From contig NZ_BMNK01000015.1 of the NCBI RefSeq assembly GCF_014646515.1, positions 124,001 through 188,000 of the forward strand: 64,000 nt of DNA. Reading direction: 5' to 3'. A program made the position numbers and the translations under genes. This DNA comes from Nonomuraea glycinis. GTDB taxonomy: Bacteria > Actinomycetota > Actinomycetes > Streptosporangiales > Streptosporangiaceae. Below the pieces are notes generated by a model. The model saw only the letters and a program-made list of their open reading frames with translations, had not been told where the DNA came from and did no database searches. Shown piece after piece: positions 1 through 8,586 of this stretch; position 1 is the first letter of the stretch, and every line of letters begins with the position of its first letter.

Positions 1-228
1 GTGGCCCGCGTTCAGGAAGTCGGCGCGGGCGGCGACCATGGCCGTACTGTCGGCCGTGCCCGGCGGCCGGGAGCCGACCAGCAGGCTGACGTACCCCTGC
101 TTGGCGACGTCGTAGCCGTGCCCGTTCGCGCACGTGAGCGCGCGGGGCGCCGGCCGCAGCGGGCGGCGGCAGACGGGGCAGGCGAGGTGTTCGACGATAT
201 CGGCAAGCATGTGTTCATTGTCGGTCAC
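1..228 (-). CDS. 23S rRNA (guanine-N1)-methyltransferase RlmA family, N-terminal part
   Basis: This is the first 76 codons of a gene that leaves the window. It begins with GTG inside the stop region of the rho-like gene (ATGTGA overlap), so the two are translationally coupled. The visible part carries a zinc-finger-like pattern near residues 17-38 (CPVCRRPL, then CANGHGYD) and the stretch KQGYVSLL. Both are hallmarks of the N-terminal zinc domain of RlmA/TlrB-type methyltransferases, which modify hairpin 35 of 23S rRNA. The SAM-binding domain would lie beyond the window edge. The family call rests only on this N-terminal domain. Resistance-type (TlrB) and housekeeping (RlmA) members cannot be told apart here. 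Confidence 0.8.
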   Translation of the reverse strand, partial: MTDNEHMLADIVEHLACPVCRRPLRPAPRALTCANGHGYDVAKQGYVSLLVGSRPPGTADSTAMVAARADFLNAGH

Positions 229-1331
229 ATGCTGGCGCGCAGCAGGAACTCGGCGTTGGACGTGGTCTCGCGGAGCTTGCCGATGAGCATCTCCAGGGCC
301 TGCTGCTTGCCCTGGGTGCCCAGCATGCGGCGCAGCCGCCACACGGCCTGGCGCTCCTGCGGGTGCAGCAGGATCTCCTCACGCCGGGTGCCGGAGGCGT
401 CGAGGTCGACGGCCGGGTAGAGGCGGCGCTCGGCCAGGTCGCGCACCAGGTGCAGCTCCATGTTGCCGGTGCCCTTGAACTCCTCGTACAGACTGTTGTC
501 CATCCGTGAGCCGGTGTCGATCAGCGCGGTGGCGAGGACGGTGAGCGAGCCGCCGCCCTCCACGTTGCGCGCGGCGCCGAAGAAGCGCTTGGGCGGGTAC
601 AGCGCGGTGGCGTCGAGGCCGCCGGTGAGCACGCGCCCGCCGCCGGGCGCGAGGTTGTTGTAGGCGCGGCCGAGCCGCGTCAGGGAGTCGAGCAGCAGGA
701 CGACGTCCTCGCCGTTCTCGACCAGGCGCTTGGCCCGCTCGATGGCGAGCTCGGCGATGCGGGCGTGGTCGCGGTCGGGATGGTCGAAGGTGGAGGAGAA
801 GACCTCGCCGCGTACGGAGGCGCGCATGTCGGTGACCTCCTCGGGCCGCTCGCCGACCAGGACGAGCATGAGGTGAACCTCGGGGTGGTTGCGCGTGATG
901 GCGGCCGCCATGGCCTGCAGGACCATGGTCTTGCCGGCCTTGGGCGGGGCGACGATGAGGCCGCGCTGGCCCTTGCCGATGGGCGCGAACAGGTCGATGA
1001 CGCGGGTGCTGAGCGACTCGGTCTCCAGGCGGAGGCGTTCACGCGGATGTACGGGCGTCAGGTCGCCGAAGTGCGGCCGGTGCCGCCATTCGGTCCGGCC
1101 GTTGACGACCTCGACGCCGACGAGCTTGCCGCCGCTCGCCGTGGCGACGACGTGGTCGCCGGGGCGCAGGCCGAGCTGCTTGGCCTTGTCCGGATGCAGC
1201 CGGACGTCGTCGGGCGCGGGCAGGTCGCCGGTGCGGATGAAGGCGGCCCGGTCCTGTACGTCCAGCAGGCCCGCGACCTGGCTGGCGTCGGAGGTGTGGG
1301 CACGCGGACGGGGGATGGTGGTGACAGACAT
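225..1331 (-). CDS. rho: Short transcription termination factor Rho (paralogue type)
   Basis: This is an RNA-dependent ATPase of the Rho family, a hexameric helicase that ends transcription. It has 368 residues against about 419 in E. coli and far more in the main actinobacterial Rho. It starts almost directly at the cold-shock-like RNA-binding domain (about residues 16-70) and lacks the N-terminal helix bundle and the long actinobacterial insert. The ATPase core is intact: Walker A PPKAGKT (129-135), Walker B VVLLLDS (210-216), the Q-loop GGRVLTGG (231-238) and FKGTGNMELHL (about 285-295). In the RNA-binding domain the usual aromatic GFGFLR motif reads RAAFIR, so primary-site binding may differ. 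The RlmA-type gene overlaps its 3' end. I infer a second, specialised Rho. Confidence 0.93.
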   Translation of the reverse strand: MSVTTIPRPRAHTSDASQVAGLLDVQDRAAFIRTGDLPAPDDVRLHPDKAKQLGLRPGDHVVATASGGKLVGVEVVNGRTEWRHRPHFGDLTPVHPRERLRLETESLSTRVIDLFAPIGKGQRGLIVAPPKAGKTMVLQAMAAAITRNHPEVHLMLVLVGERPEEVTDMRASVRGEVFSSTFDHPDRDHARIAELAIERAKRLVENGEDVVLLLDSLTRLGRAYNNLAPGGGRVLTGGLDATALYPPKRFFGAARNVEGGGSLTVLATALIDTGSRMDNSLYEEFKGTGNMELHLVRDLAERRLYPAVDLDASGTRREEILLHPQERQAVWRLRRMLGTQGKQQALEMLIGKLRETTSNAEFLLRASM

Positions 1332-1683
1332 GGTGACCCCTTGAGGGTGCGCCGAACGGAGTCGGCGGGTGAAAGTGAAGCCCGTGCCGGCCTCGGAAAG
1401 GGGGGCTCGGGGAGGAAACAGCGGAGCCTTGGCTCAACGCTGGACGCAACGTATCACACGTCGCTGCCTAGGTAACGCCTAGCCCGGTTGGGCTATTCCC
1501 GGGCCGTTCCCGTGTCTTTACCCGCGCCTGGGGCAGCAGTCCGTAACAATGTTCTTCTCACCGCCGTGCGCCAGGAACGACCGCGCCGGGTGTGAAGAAG
1601 GACATGGAGCCCTCAAGCGTTCTGCAGGACATTTGCAATGCGCAGCGGCTTCGATGAGACAAGAAGAATCCTAGGGGGATGAC
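1332..1683. other. Intergenic region upstream of rho and of the zinc-ribbon gene
   Basis: This 352-base divergent spacer holds no convincing ORF. A short inverted repeat, TAGCCC..GGGCTA, lies at 1480-1495 and would be in the rho leader on the minus strand. Two GCCTAG copies sit just beside it. On the plus strand an AGGGGG ribosome-binding site at about 1672-1678 serves the small gene at 1684. No clear -35/-10 pair could be assigned. Confidence 0.4.
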
Positions 1684-1824
1684 ATGAACACCACCCACTG
1701 CCCACGTTGCCACAACGAGCTCGACGAGGGCCCGATCATGTACAGGTGCGCGCACTGCCGCCGCGCCGTCTTCGCCGCGGACCTGGAGAACGAGTACGTT
1801 CCGCGCCACCCCGTGGCCGCCTAG
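1684..1824 (+). CDS. Small zinc-ribbon protein (46 residues)
   Basis: A 46-residue protein with two CxxC pairs, CPRC near residue 6 and CAHC near residue 23, spaced as in a rubredoxin-like zinc ribbon. The rest is polar with an acidic C-terminus. Start ATG at 1684 follows AGGGGG with good spacing. The gene ends ten bases before the MBL hydrolase start, so the two are probably co-transcribed. Function is unknown; small zinc ribbons may bind nucleic acid or partner proteins. The call rests on Cys spacing, ribosome-binding site and codon-like composition. Confidence 0.6.
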   Translation: MNTTHCPRCHNELDEGPIMYRCAHCRRAVFAADLENEYVPRHPVAA

Positions 1825-1833
1825 TCTGGGCGC

Positions 1834-2574
1834 ATGCCGCATCAGCCGAAGGTCATCGCCGGCGTCGAAGTGACGCCGCTGTGTGACGCCGTGGGCCCCA
1901 TGGGGGAGACGATCCGCCGTCCGCTGGCCGAGATGTTCCCGGGAGGGAACCTCGCCGAGGCGCCGTGGACGCTCCATTTCCACTGCTACCTGCTCCGCGA
2001 TCCCGCCGGTCGGCTGACGCTCGTCGACACGGGCATCGGTGGCGTCGACTCACCGGCGTCGAGTTGGGCGCCGGTTCCCGGCTCCCTCGCGGGTGAGCTG
2101 GCCGCCGCGGGCGTCACGCCCGCCGAGATCGGCACCGTGATCCTCACGCACCTGCACAGCGACCACGCCGGTGGCGCCGTCGCCGACGGGCGGCCGCTGT
2201 TCGAGAACGCCCGCTACGTGCTCCAGCAGGCCGAGTTCGACGCGGCCCGCGGCCCGATGCTCGACCAGGTCGTCACCCCGCTCAAGGGGCAGTTGCAGGT
2301 CGTCGAGGGCGATGCGGAGATCGCGCCGGGCGTGCGCGTCCACCTGGCGCCCGGACACACGCCCGGGCACCAGATCGCCCGGGTCGGCGACCTCGCCATG
2401 ACCGGCGACCTCGTGCTCCACCCCGTGCAGCTCGACGACCCGGCCGTGCGCTACGTCTACGACGACGACCAGGACCTGGCCGCCGCCACCCGCGCCGAGG
2501 TGCTCGCCGAGTTGCGGGCCGAGCACGCCATCCTCGCCACCGCCCACTTCAGCGAGCCGTTCCTGCGGCTCTAG
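1834..2574 (+). CDS. MBL-fold metallo-hydrolase
   Basis: A 246-residue metallo-beta-lactamase-fold enzyme. The metal-binding HxHxDH signature is HLHSDH at residues 106-111. Further ligands are likely the His of PGHTPGH (about 175) and the His of ATAHF near the C-terminus (about 240). Length is typical of the lactonase/hydrolase branch (AiiA- or PqsE-like), cytoplasmic, with no signal peptide. Substrate cannot be predicted; quorum-lactone hydrolysis is possible but not shown. It lies just downstream of the zinc-ribbon gene and converges on the sensor kinase gene. Confidence 0.88.
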   Translation: MPHQPKVIAGVEVTPLCDAVGPMGETIRRPLAEMFPGGNLAEAPWTLHFHCYLLRDPAGRLTLVDTGIGGVDSPASSWAPVPGSLAGELAAAGVTPAEIGTVILTHLHSDHAGGAVADGRPLFENARYVLQQAEFDAARGPMLDQVVTPLKGQLQVVEGDAEIAPGVRVHLAPGHTPGHQIARVGDLAMTGDLVLHPVQLDDPAVRYVYDDDQDLAAATRAEVLAELRAEHAILATAHFSEPFLRL

Positions 2575-2613
2575 CGCACCGTCCGGCCGGTTCGTTCCAG
2601 CGTCCGGCCGGCT

Positions 2614-4515
2614 CTAGCGTCCGGCCGGAACCGCCAGGTCCGTCAGCAGGGAAGCGGGCAGTGACACGCTCGCGGTCAGGCCGCCGTAGGGCGACGGGCT
2701 GAGCGAGACCTTGATGCCGTGCCTGGCCGCCAGTCTGCCGACCACGAACAGGCCCAGCCGGTCGCTCTGCGCCAGGTCGAACTCCGGCTTCTCGGCGAGC
2801 CGGGTGTTGAGCTCGTCGAGCTCGGTCCGGGGCAGGCCCAGACCGCGGTCCTCCACCTCGACGGTGAGCCCGTGCGGAGTGGTCGTGGTGCGCAGGTCCA
2901 CCCGGGTCCGCGGCGGCGAGAACAGCGTGGCGTTCTCCACCAGCTCGGCCATCAGGTGCGCGACGTCGGTGACGGCGGAGCCGGTCAGCGCCACGGGCGG
3001 CGGCTGCAGCACCTCCACCCGCTGATACTCCTCCACCTCGGCCACGGCGGCCCGCAGCACGTCCATGATCGGCACCGGGTTGCGCCAGCCGCGGCCCGGC
3101 GTCTGGTCCGACAGGATGATCAGGCTCTCCGCGTGCCTGCGCATGCGGGTGGTGAGGTGGTCGAGCTTGAACAGGTCCTCCAGCGCCGTCGGGTCCTCGG
3201 TGCCCCGCTCCATGCCGTCGAGCTGCAGCAACTGGCGGTGCAGCAGCGACTGGTTGCGCCGGGCCAGGTTGACGAAGACCTGGTTGACGCCGTGGCGCAG
3301 CCGAGCCTGGCTCACCGCGGCCTCCACGGCCGTGGACTGCACGTTGTTGAAGGCCCGGACGATGTCGCGTACCTCGGACGTCTCGGCCTTGACCTCCAGC
3401 GGCTCGACCTCGGCCGACGTGCTGGGGTTCGCGGTCGTACGCAGCCGTTCGACCAGTTGGACCAGCCGTACCTCGGCCAGTTCGGTGGCGGCGTCGCGCA
3501 GTCCGGCGAGCTCGCGTACCAGGCGCTTGCGGAAGCGCAGCGACAGCAGGATGGAGGCGATCACGGCGAGCAGCCCGGCGCCGCCCGCAACGCCGATCTT
3601 GGCGAGGATGCCGGCGGCCGCGGGCGTGATGCGCTCGGCGATGGCCTGGTTGGAGTCGCGCTGGTTGCGCTCGGCGGCCTTCCACAGGTTGTTGGCGTCG
3701 ACCGGCCAGGTGGCCGCGGAGGTGGGCAGGCCGTTCATGATGGCCTGACCCTTCATGGCGTCCTCGGTCTCGACGAACTCGGTGTAGATCGGCGAGACGA
3801 CGAGCCGTTGGTACGGCGTGCGCAGGTCGTCGTCGAGCTGGGACAGCGCCTGGGACCAGAGCAGGCGGCGGGTGGCGACCATGTCGGCGAAGGCCTCGCG
3901 CTCGCCGGTGCCCATCCGGCCCCGGCTGACGATCAGGGTGATCATGGCCCGTTCGCGGGACAGCAGCTCCTTGGCCTCGGCCAGCATGGCCAGCGCCTTG
4001 ACGTTGCGGTAGAGCGTCATCTCGGGCACCAGGATCATCGCGTCGTACAGGCGGAAGGACGCGTCCGCGATCTGGCTGTAGCCGTTGATCAGGTCGAGCG
4101 GGGTGGAGCTGAGGCTGTCGACGTCGCGCCTGATCTGCGGGAGCTGGTCGAGCCTGCGGTAGAGGTGGGTGAGCTGCGCGGTCATCTCCGGGCTGAGGTT
4201 GCGCTGCGCGCCGGCCAGCTCGCGGAAGGATCGCACCGCGTTGTCGGTGATGTCGCGCTGCACGATCAGCTGGGTGTTGTTGCGGCGCGCGGTCACGTAC
4301 TGCACCGAGGACAGGCGCTCGTTCTGCAGGTGGGTGGTGAGCTGTTCGGAGGGGGCCGCGAGGTTGGTCGCCAGCTCGTCGATCTCCAGCATGCGCAATC
4401 CGTCGCCCGCGGTCAGCGCGGCGGCGAACGCCCACAGACCGACCAGCGAGGTCAGCGGGACGAGGAGGAGGATGAGGAGCTTGATCGCGATAGGGCGGCC
4501 ACGTGTGGGGGGCAT
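2614..4515 (-). CDS. NIT-domain membrane sensor histidine kinase (CvnA-like)
   Basis: A 633-residue membrane kinase. A first transmembrane helix (about 9-32) is followed by an extracytoplasmic all-helical nitrate/nitrite-sensing (NIT) domain up to about residue 300. A second helix follows (VAGGAGLLAVIASILLSL, about 304-324). The cytoplasmic part has a HAMP-like linker and then the CvnA-type histidine region around DHLTTRMRRHAESL. An HATPase domain carries the N-box (LMAELVENATLFSPP), GLGLP and GLFVVGRLAARHG. In Streptomyces such kinases head 'conservon' operons (roadblock, DUF742, GTPase), but none of those partners is beside it here. The upstream gene is a small membrane protein. Ligand unknown. 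Confidence 0.88.
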   Translation of the reverse strand: MPPTRGRPIAIKLLILLLVPLTSLVGLWAFAAALTAGDGLRMLEIDELATNLAAPSEQLTTHLQNERLSSVQYVTARRNNTQLIVQRDITDNAVRSFRELAGAQRNLSPEMTAQLTHLYRRLDQLPQIRRDVDSLSSTPLDLINGYSQIADASFRLYDAMILVPEMTLYRNVKALAMLAEAKELLSRERAMITLIVSRGRMGTGEREAFADMVATRRLLWSQALSQLDDDLRTPYQRLVVSPIYTEFVETEDAMKGQAIMNGLPTSAATWPVDANNLWKAAERNQRDSNQAIAERITPAAAGILAKIGVAGGAGLLAVIASILLSLRFRKRLVRELAGLRDAATELAEVRLVQLVERLRTTANPSTSAEVEPLEVKAETSEVRDIVRAFNNVQSTAVEAAVSQARLRHGVNQVFVNLARRNQSLLHRQLLQLDGMERGTEDPTALEDLFKLDHLTTRMRRHAESLIILSDQTPGRGWRNPVPIMDVLRAAVAEVEEYQRVEVLQPPPVALTGSAVTDVAHLMAELVENATLFSPPRTRVDLRTTTTPHGLTVEVEDRGLGLPRTELDELNTRLAEKPEFDLAQSDRLGLFVVGRLAARHGIKVSLSPSPYGGLTASVSLPASLLTDLAVPAGR

Positions 4516-4654
4516 GCGACCTCCGGGTGCATGATGAGAGCGCCTCGCAGATTACACCCCCAATGCCCGAAAGCCGCGAATCTCCCGGCGGATCCTCTCG
4601 CGATCTCCCGCCGGACCTCTGGCGCGAGGGCGGTCGGCCCTCGCGCCGGTGAGG

Positions 4655-5020
4655 TCACCGCGCGGTTTTCTCCTGGCTGCCGGCGACCAGCCGGTCGTCG
4701 GTGGTGTCGGTGGTGCGCTCGTGTTCGAGCTTGCGCTCCAGCTCCCGCTTCTCCTCCTCGAGCTTGGCCACCCGGTCGGAGGCGTCGGCCCGGACCGTGC
4801 GCAGCCGCCGCCGGCGCTGCGCCGACCTGCGCGAAGCCAGTGTGATCAGCCAGATCCCCGCCAGCAGGGCGGCCGCCGTGGCCGCGCCCGCGAGGAACAT
4901 CTCGATGTGGTTCGGCTCGAAGGTCGTGCCGAACAGGACGTACCTGGCGCTCTCCTCGGTGGCGATCAGCACGATCGCGGCCCCGGCGAGCAGAACCAGT
5001 AACAGACCCAAAAAGATCAT
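4655..5020 (-). CDS. Small two-helix membrane protein with C-terminal coiled coil
   Basis: A 121-residue protein with two hydrophobic helices (about 2-20 and 41-62), a very basic segment (RRSAQRRRRLR) and a charged heptad-like stretch (KLEEEKRELERKLEHERTT) that should form a coiled coil. The arrangement resembles LapA-domain proteins, but I do not make a firm family call. The basic segment puts the C-terminus in the cytoplasm. It lies upstream of the NIT kinase gene with about 140 bases between. Confidence 0.6.
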   Translation of the reverse strand: MIFLGLLLVLLAGAAIVLIATEESARYVLFGTTFEPNHIEMFLAGAATAAALLAGIWLITLASRRSAQRRRRLRTVRADASDRVAKLEEEKRELERKLEHERTTDTTDDRLVAGSQEKTAR

Positions 5021-5105
5021 TTGAACTCACCCCTTGTCTCAGGCGAGACTCAACTGCCCACACACCGGCGCGGTATGCCCTGTGGGACAGGGGCTTGCGG
5101 AGATG

Positions 5106-5642
5106 ATGGCGTTCATGAGACCGGAGCCGGGTCAGGTGCTGCACTTCTCCGAAGACCCGACCATCGAGCGGTTCGTCCCGCACGTCGCGCCCACCTCGCA
5201 GCTACGCGAGCCGTACGTCTGGGCGGTCACCGCCGACCGCTGCCCCGACTACTGGTTCCCCCGTGCCTGCCCGCGAGCCATGGCCTGGAAGGGCCCGAGA
5301 ACCACCGAGGAGGACGCCGGGCGGATCATCGGGGCCGGGAGTGGGGATCGGGTGCACGCGGTCGAGTACGGCTGGCTCAGGGCGATCATGGATGTCCGGT
5401 TGTACGCGTACCGGCTGCCCGCCGAGCACTTCGCGCCCATCGGGGAGTTCGCGCACGCCGTCGTCGCGCGGGTGCCGGTGCGGCCGCTCGGCCCGGCGGA
5501 GCCGGTCAGCGACCTGCTGGAGCTGCATGAGCAGGCCGGGATCCAGCTCCGGGTGCTGGACAACCTCTGGCCCTTCTGGGGCCAGGTGACGGCGAGCACA
5601 CTGGAGTTCAGTGGGATCCGGCTGCGGAACGCTCGTCGATGA
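5106..5642 (+). CDS. DUF6886-family protein
   Basis: About 178 residues, cytoplasmic, no membrane segment. The sequence from HFSEDPTIERFVPHVAPT through YVWAV, YWFPRACPR and the C-terminal FSGIRLRNAR matches the actinobacterial/bacillar family known as DUF6886. Function is unknown. Three ATGs cluster at 5103, 5106 and 5115; GCGGAG just upstream fits 5106 or 5115 best. The 3' end overlaps the end of the convergent reductase gene by about 35 bases. Confidence 0.72.
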   Translation: MAFMRPEPGQVLHFSEDPTIERFVPHVAPTSQLREPYVWAVTADRCPDYWFPRACPRAMAWKGPRTTEEDAGRIIGAGSGDRVHAVEYGWLRAIMDVRLYAYRLPAEHFAPIGEFAHAVVARVPVRPLGPAEPVSDLLELHEQAGIQLRVLDNLWPFWGQVTASTLEFSGIRLRNARR

Positions 5643-6579
5643 GCGCGGACAGCGTCTCCAGCTCCATCGAGCCCGGCCGCCGTCGCTCGAGCGCGAACCT
5701 GTTGGCCTCGCGCTGCAGCACCTCGTTGGCCGGGGTGGGGATGCCGAGCTCGCGGCCGAGCAGGACGATCTCGCCGTTGAGGTAGTCGGCCTCGATCGAG
5801 CCGGTGCCTCTGGCGAGGCTCTGCCAGGACGATCCGCCGTCGCGCGTCTTGCCGCCGATCGGCACCACCTCCACCTTGTCGCGGCGCAGTTCGCGCTCCT
5901 CGCGGCGCGTGGAGTAGGGCAGGCCGGCCTCTTCGAGCACCGCCATGCCCTCGGTCCTGGCATGTTCCATGATCTCTTCCACGCCGGCGCCGTGGCCGAC
6001 CAGGGCCTCGACGGCGTTGTTCAGATTGCCCAGCAGCTTGCCGTACTTCCAGCGCATCACCTCGGGCGAGGACAGCGCGACGAAGGAGCTGCCGTCGAGG
6101 TCGGTGGCGATCTGCTTGGCCGTCTCGTCGGCGCCGTGCGGATAGCCGCCGATGTGCAGCAGGCCCGAGCGCGGGGATCCGTAGCAGGCCACGACGCCTG
6201 GCTCGGTGTGCGAGGCCGGCAGCCACACGCACATGCCGTAGACCCGGTCGAACCTGCGCAGGGCGACGCGTTCGTTCTCGACGCCGTTCTGCGCGCAGAC
6301 CACGGGCAGGTGCCTCGGCCACGGGTCGAGCGCACCCACGGTGTCCTGGGACTTGGTCGCCAGGATCAGCACGTCGTCCTCGCGGACCGGCACCGGGCCG
6401 GCCGCCACGGGGATGTCCATCCTGAGGTCGTCGTGCGGGGTGATCAGGCGCAGGCCGTCACTCCGCAACGCCTCGTAATGGGGCCCCCGGGCGATCAGCA
6501 GCACCTCGTGCCCGCTCTGGTGCAACCGGGCTCCGATGGTGCCGCCGATCGCCCCCGCTCCGATCACGATGTAGCGCAT
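5608..6579 (-). CDS. Ketopantoate reductase family (PanE/ApbA) oxidoreductase
   Basis: A 323-residue NADPH-dependent reductase. An N-terminal Rossmann motif GAGAIGGTIG (residues 7-16) is followed by the PanE-like AQNGVENE segment and a C-terminal helical domain including the KYGKLLGNLNNAVEAL stretch with the family's catalytic Lys-Asn. PanE makes pantoate for coenzyme A. Actinomycetes carry several PanE paralogues with other 2-oxoacid substrates, so the pathway is not certain. The downstream end of the glycosyltransferase gene overlaps its start by 16 bases, suggesting co-transcription. Confidence 0.88.
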   Translation of the reverse strand: MRYIVIGAGAIGGTIGARLHQSGHEVLLIARGPHYEALRSDGLRLITPHDDLRMDIPVAAGPVPVREDDVLILATKSQDTVGALDPWPRHLPVVCAQNGVENERVALRRFDRVYGMCVWLPASHTEPGVVACYGSPRSGLLHIGGYPHGADETAKQIATDLDGSSFVALSSPEVMRWKYGKLLGNLNNAVEALVGHGAGVEEIMEHARTEGMAVLEEAGLPYSTRREERELRRDKVEVVPIGGKTRDGGSSWQSLARGTGSIEADYLNGEIVLLGRELGIPTPANEVLQREANRFALERRRPGSMELETLSALIDERSAAGSH

Positions 6580-7325
6580 GATTCAGAGGATGTCACTTCT
6601 CCTTTCACGAGTGCCACCTGGGTCCGGGATGCGTCCACCTGGCGAAATCGTTCGCGCAGGATGGTCCTGAGCACGCGCAGGCCGTCGCGGACGGCGTGCA
6701 GGTTGCTCTCACCGTGGATGCGGCAGCGCTCGTGGCTGGGCACCTCGTGGATGGTCAGCCCGGCCTGGACGGCGCGGACGTTCATCAGGGTCTCGATCTC
6801 GAAGCCGTCGCAGTCGAGGTCGAGGGCGTGCAGGTGGTGGGCCCAGAAGGCGTTGTAGCCGTAGCACAGGTCGGTGTACGAGGTGCCGTACAGCAGGTTC
6901 GTCAGGCCCGTCAGGGCCCTGTTGCCGAAGGAGCGCAGCCGGCTGAGGTCGTCGGAGCCCCCGCCCGGCGCGTAGCGGGAGCCCTTGGCGAAGTCGGCGC
7001 CTTCGACGAGGGCGGTGACGAAGGAGAAGATCTCTCTGCCGTCCGTGGATCCGTCAGCGTCGATCATGACGATGATGTCGCCCTTCGCCGCGGCGAAGCC
7101 CTCGATGAGCGCGTTGCCCTTCCCGCGTCTGGACTGCGTGACCACGTGCAGGTCGGGGCGGAGGGTGCGCGCCACCGCGACGGTGTCGTCGCTGGAGTTG
7201 CCGTCGACGAGGATGACCTCGTCGATCCAGGTGGGGAGGGTCGCGAAGACGTGGGGCAGATTGTCGGCCTCGTTCATCGCGGGGACGATGACGCTTACGC
7301 TGACGGAGAAGGGCTGCCTGTTCAT
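6564..7325 (-). CDS. Family 2 glycosyltransferase (dolichol-phosphate-sugar synthase-like)
   Basis: About 253 residues with a GT-A fold: VSVIVPAMNEADNL near the N-terminus, VDGNSSDD, the metal-binding DADGS and the acceptor-side SYTDLCYGYNAFW. No transmembrane helix is seen, so this is the soluble DPM1-like type that transfers a sugar from a nucleotide donor to a polyprenyl phosphate or cell-wall acceptor. Start is placed at ATG 7325, preceded by GGTGGA; a GTG/ATG pair at 7346/7343 would add seven residues without a good ribosome-binding site. The 3' end overlaps the reductase gene. Confidence 0.85.
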   Translation of the reverse strand: MNRQPFSVSVSVIVPAMNEADNLPHVFATLPTWIDEVILVDGNSSDDTVAVARTLRPDLHVVTQSRRGKGNALIEGFAAAKGDIIVMIDADGSTDGREIFSFVTALVEGADFAKGSRYAPGGGSDDLSRLRSFGNRALTGLTNLLYGTSYTDLCYGYNAFWAHHLHALDLDCDGFEIETLMNVRAVQAGLTIHEVPSHERCRIHGESNLHAVRDGLRVLRTILRERFRQVDASRTQVALVKGEVTSSESCATS

Positions 7326-7497
7326 GTGGCAAAGGTCCACCATCACACATGCAAGTCACTTGACTACTCCTTGCAGGCATGGCGGTCCTATGTGTTTATT
7401 GGGCCCGACCAGGGGCGTTTTCTTCCTGTGACCTGGAGTCACATGTGGCTGGAGTGAACTGTTGTCCGACTTGACCCGATAGGTCAAATATGCGGAC

Positions 7498-7944
7498 CTA
7501 GCGCAGCAGGGACAGTCTGCCCGTGTGCCGCTCCACCTCGGCGCGCGGTCCGAGCAGGCTCACCGCGAAGTACGACAGGTCCGCCACGGCGGTGCCGGCG
7601 AGCTCGGCCAGATAGTCGTCGTAGACCTCGGCCCGCTGCGCGATGGCCGCCATGTCCGTGACGAGCAGCTCCGGATCGGCCGCCGCGTCGTCCCTGACCC
7701 GCTTGACGATCGCCGCCGGGGCGGCCAGCACCGTGCAGCCGGTCCACGGCAGGCCCGCGTGGGCCTGGCCGGAGGCGTCGAGCCCGCCGGAGCCGAGGAT
7801 CGACGGCGCGGCCTGGCTCATCGACGCGGCCAGGCACGCCGCCGCGTTCGCCTGCAGCCCGCGGGGCAGGTCACGATCCACCACGATCACCCATTTGACC
7901 GCCAGCTTCTTCGTAGGCAGGTCGCTGCGACGTTCGATCTCCAT
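7498..7944 (-). CDS. DUF2000 domain protein (PTH2-like fold)
   Basis: A 148-residue protein matching DUF2000: KLAVKWVIVVDRDLPRGLQANAAACLA at the N-terminus, then LPWTGCTVLAAP and VYDDYLAELA. The family shares the peptidyl-tRNA hydrolase 2 fold, but its function is undefined. Start ATG at 7944 lies ten bases after GGGGA; a TTG two codons earlier is less likely. It is divergent from the Lrp/AsnC regulator at 8062 with about 117 bases between, an arrangement recurring in actinobacteria that suggests the regulator controls it. Confidence 0.8.
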   Translation of the reverse strand: MEIERRSDLPTKKLAVKWVIVVDRDLPRGLQANAAACLAASMSQAAPSILGSGGLDASGQAHAGLPWTGCTVLAAPAAIVKRVRDDAAADPELLVTDMAAIAQRAEVYDDYLAELAGTAVADLSYFAVSLLGPRAEVERHTGRLSLLR

Positions 7945-8061
7945 GCTCAAGGTCCCCTCTGTCCGAACTTGCTAAGGAAGACTCGTGCTTGCATCGGGGA
8001 TGGAGCAATGTCAACCAGCCGATTCCGAAGGATGTTCGGAACATCGTGAGAGCATGGGCTT

Positions 8062-8559
8062 GTGGACGAACTTGATACGGCCATTCTGGGCGAGCTTCAG
8101 CGTGACGGCCGCCAGACCAACCGCGAGCTCGCCGAGCGCATCGGCATCGCCGCCTCCACCTGCCTCGAACGGGTGCGCTCGCTGCGCGGCGACGGCGTGA
8201 TCGAGGGCTTCCACGCCGAGGTCAACCTGGACGCCATCGGCCGGCCGGTGCAGGCGCTCATCCACGTCCGGCTGCACCCGAAGATCCGTGAGGCGGTGGA
8301 GGGGTTCCGCGACTACGTGGCCGCGCTGCCCGAGACGCTCGCGGTCTTCGTGGTGTCCGGCGGCGACGACTTCATCATCCAGGTGGCCGTACGGGACACC
8401 ACGCACCTGCGCGACTTCGTCCTCGACCACGTCGCGCGGCACCGCAACATCGCCGACGTGCGCACCTCACTGGTCTACGACCACATCCGCAAGACCTCCG
8501 TCGAGGTGCTGCCTCCCGCACGCGCCGCCAGACCGCGCACCGGCCGCAAGTCCCGCTGA
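8062..8559 (+). CDS. Lrp/AsnC-family transcriptional regulator
   Basis: A 165-residue regulator. The N-terminal winged helix-turn-helix (residues 3-60, DTAILGELQRDGRQTNREL to RVRSLRGDGVI) is followed by a RAM/AsnC ligand domain (about 68-145) with the characteristic VSGGDDFIIQV strand. It should bind DNA as a multimer of dimers and sense an amino acid or similar effector. Start is GTG at 8062. It is divergent from the DUF2000 gene, its most likely target. The C-terminus is a short basic tail. Confidence 0.92.
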   Translation: MDELDTAILGELQRDGRQTNRELAERIGIAASTCLERVRSLRGDGVIEGFHAEVNLDAIGRPVQALIHVRLHPKIREAVEGFRDYVAALPETLAVFVVSGGDDFIIQVAVRDTTHLRDFVLDHVARHRNIADVRTSLVYDHIRKTSVEVLPPARAARPRTGRKSR

Positions 8560-8586
8560 AGCCGGGCTCCGACCGTCGCGCTGGGG

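Noticed and set aside
1558..1983. Open minus-strand frame of 141 codons opposite the zinc-ribbon and MBL genes.
   Set aside because: Composition matches an antisense shadow; no ribosome-binding site and no family likeness.
2719..4845. Very long plus-strand frame of 708 codons antisense to the sensor kinase.
   Set aside because: Typical GC-driven antisense frame; the kinase motifs on the other strand are decisive.
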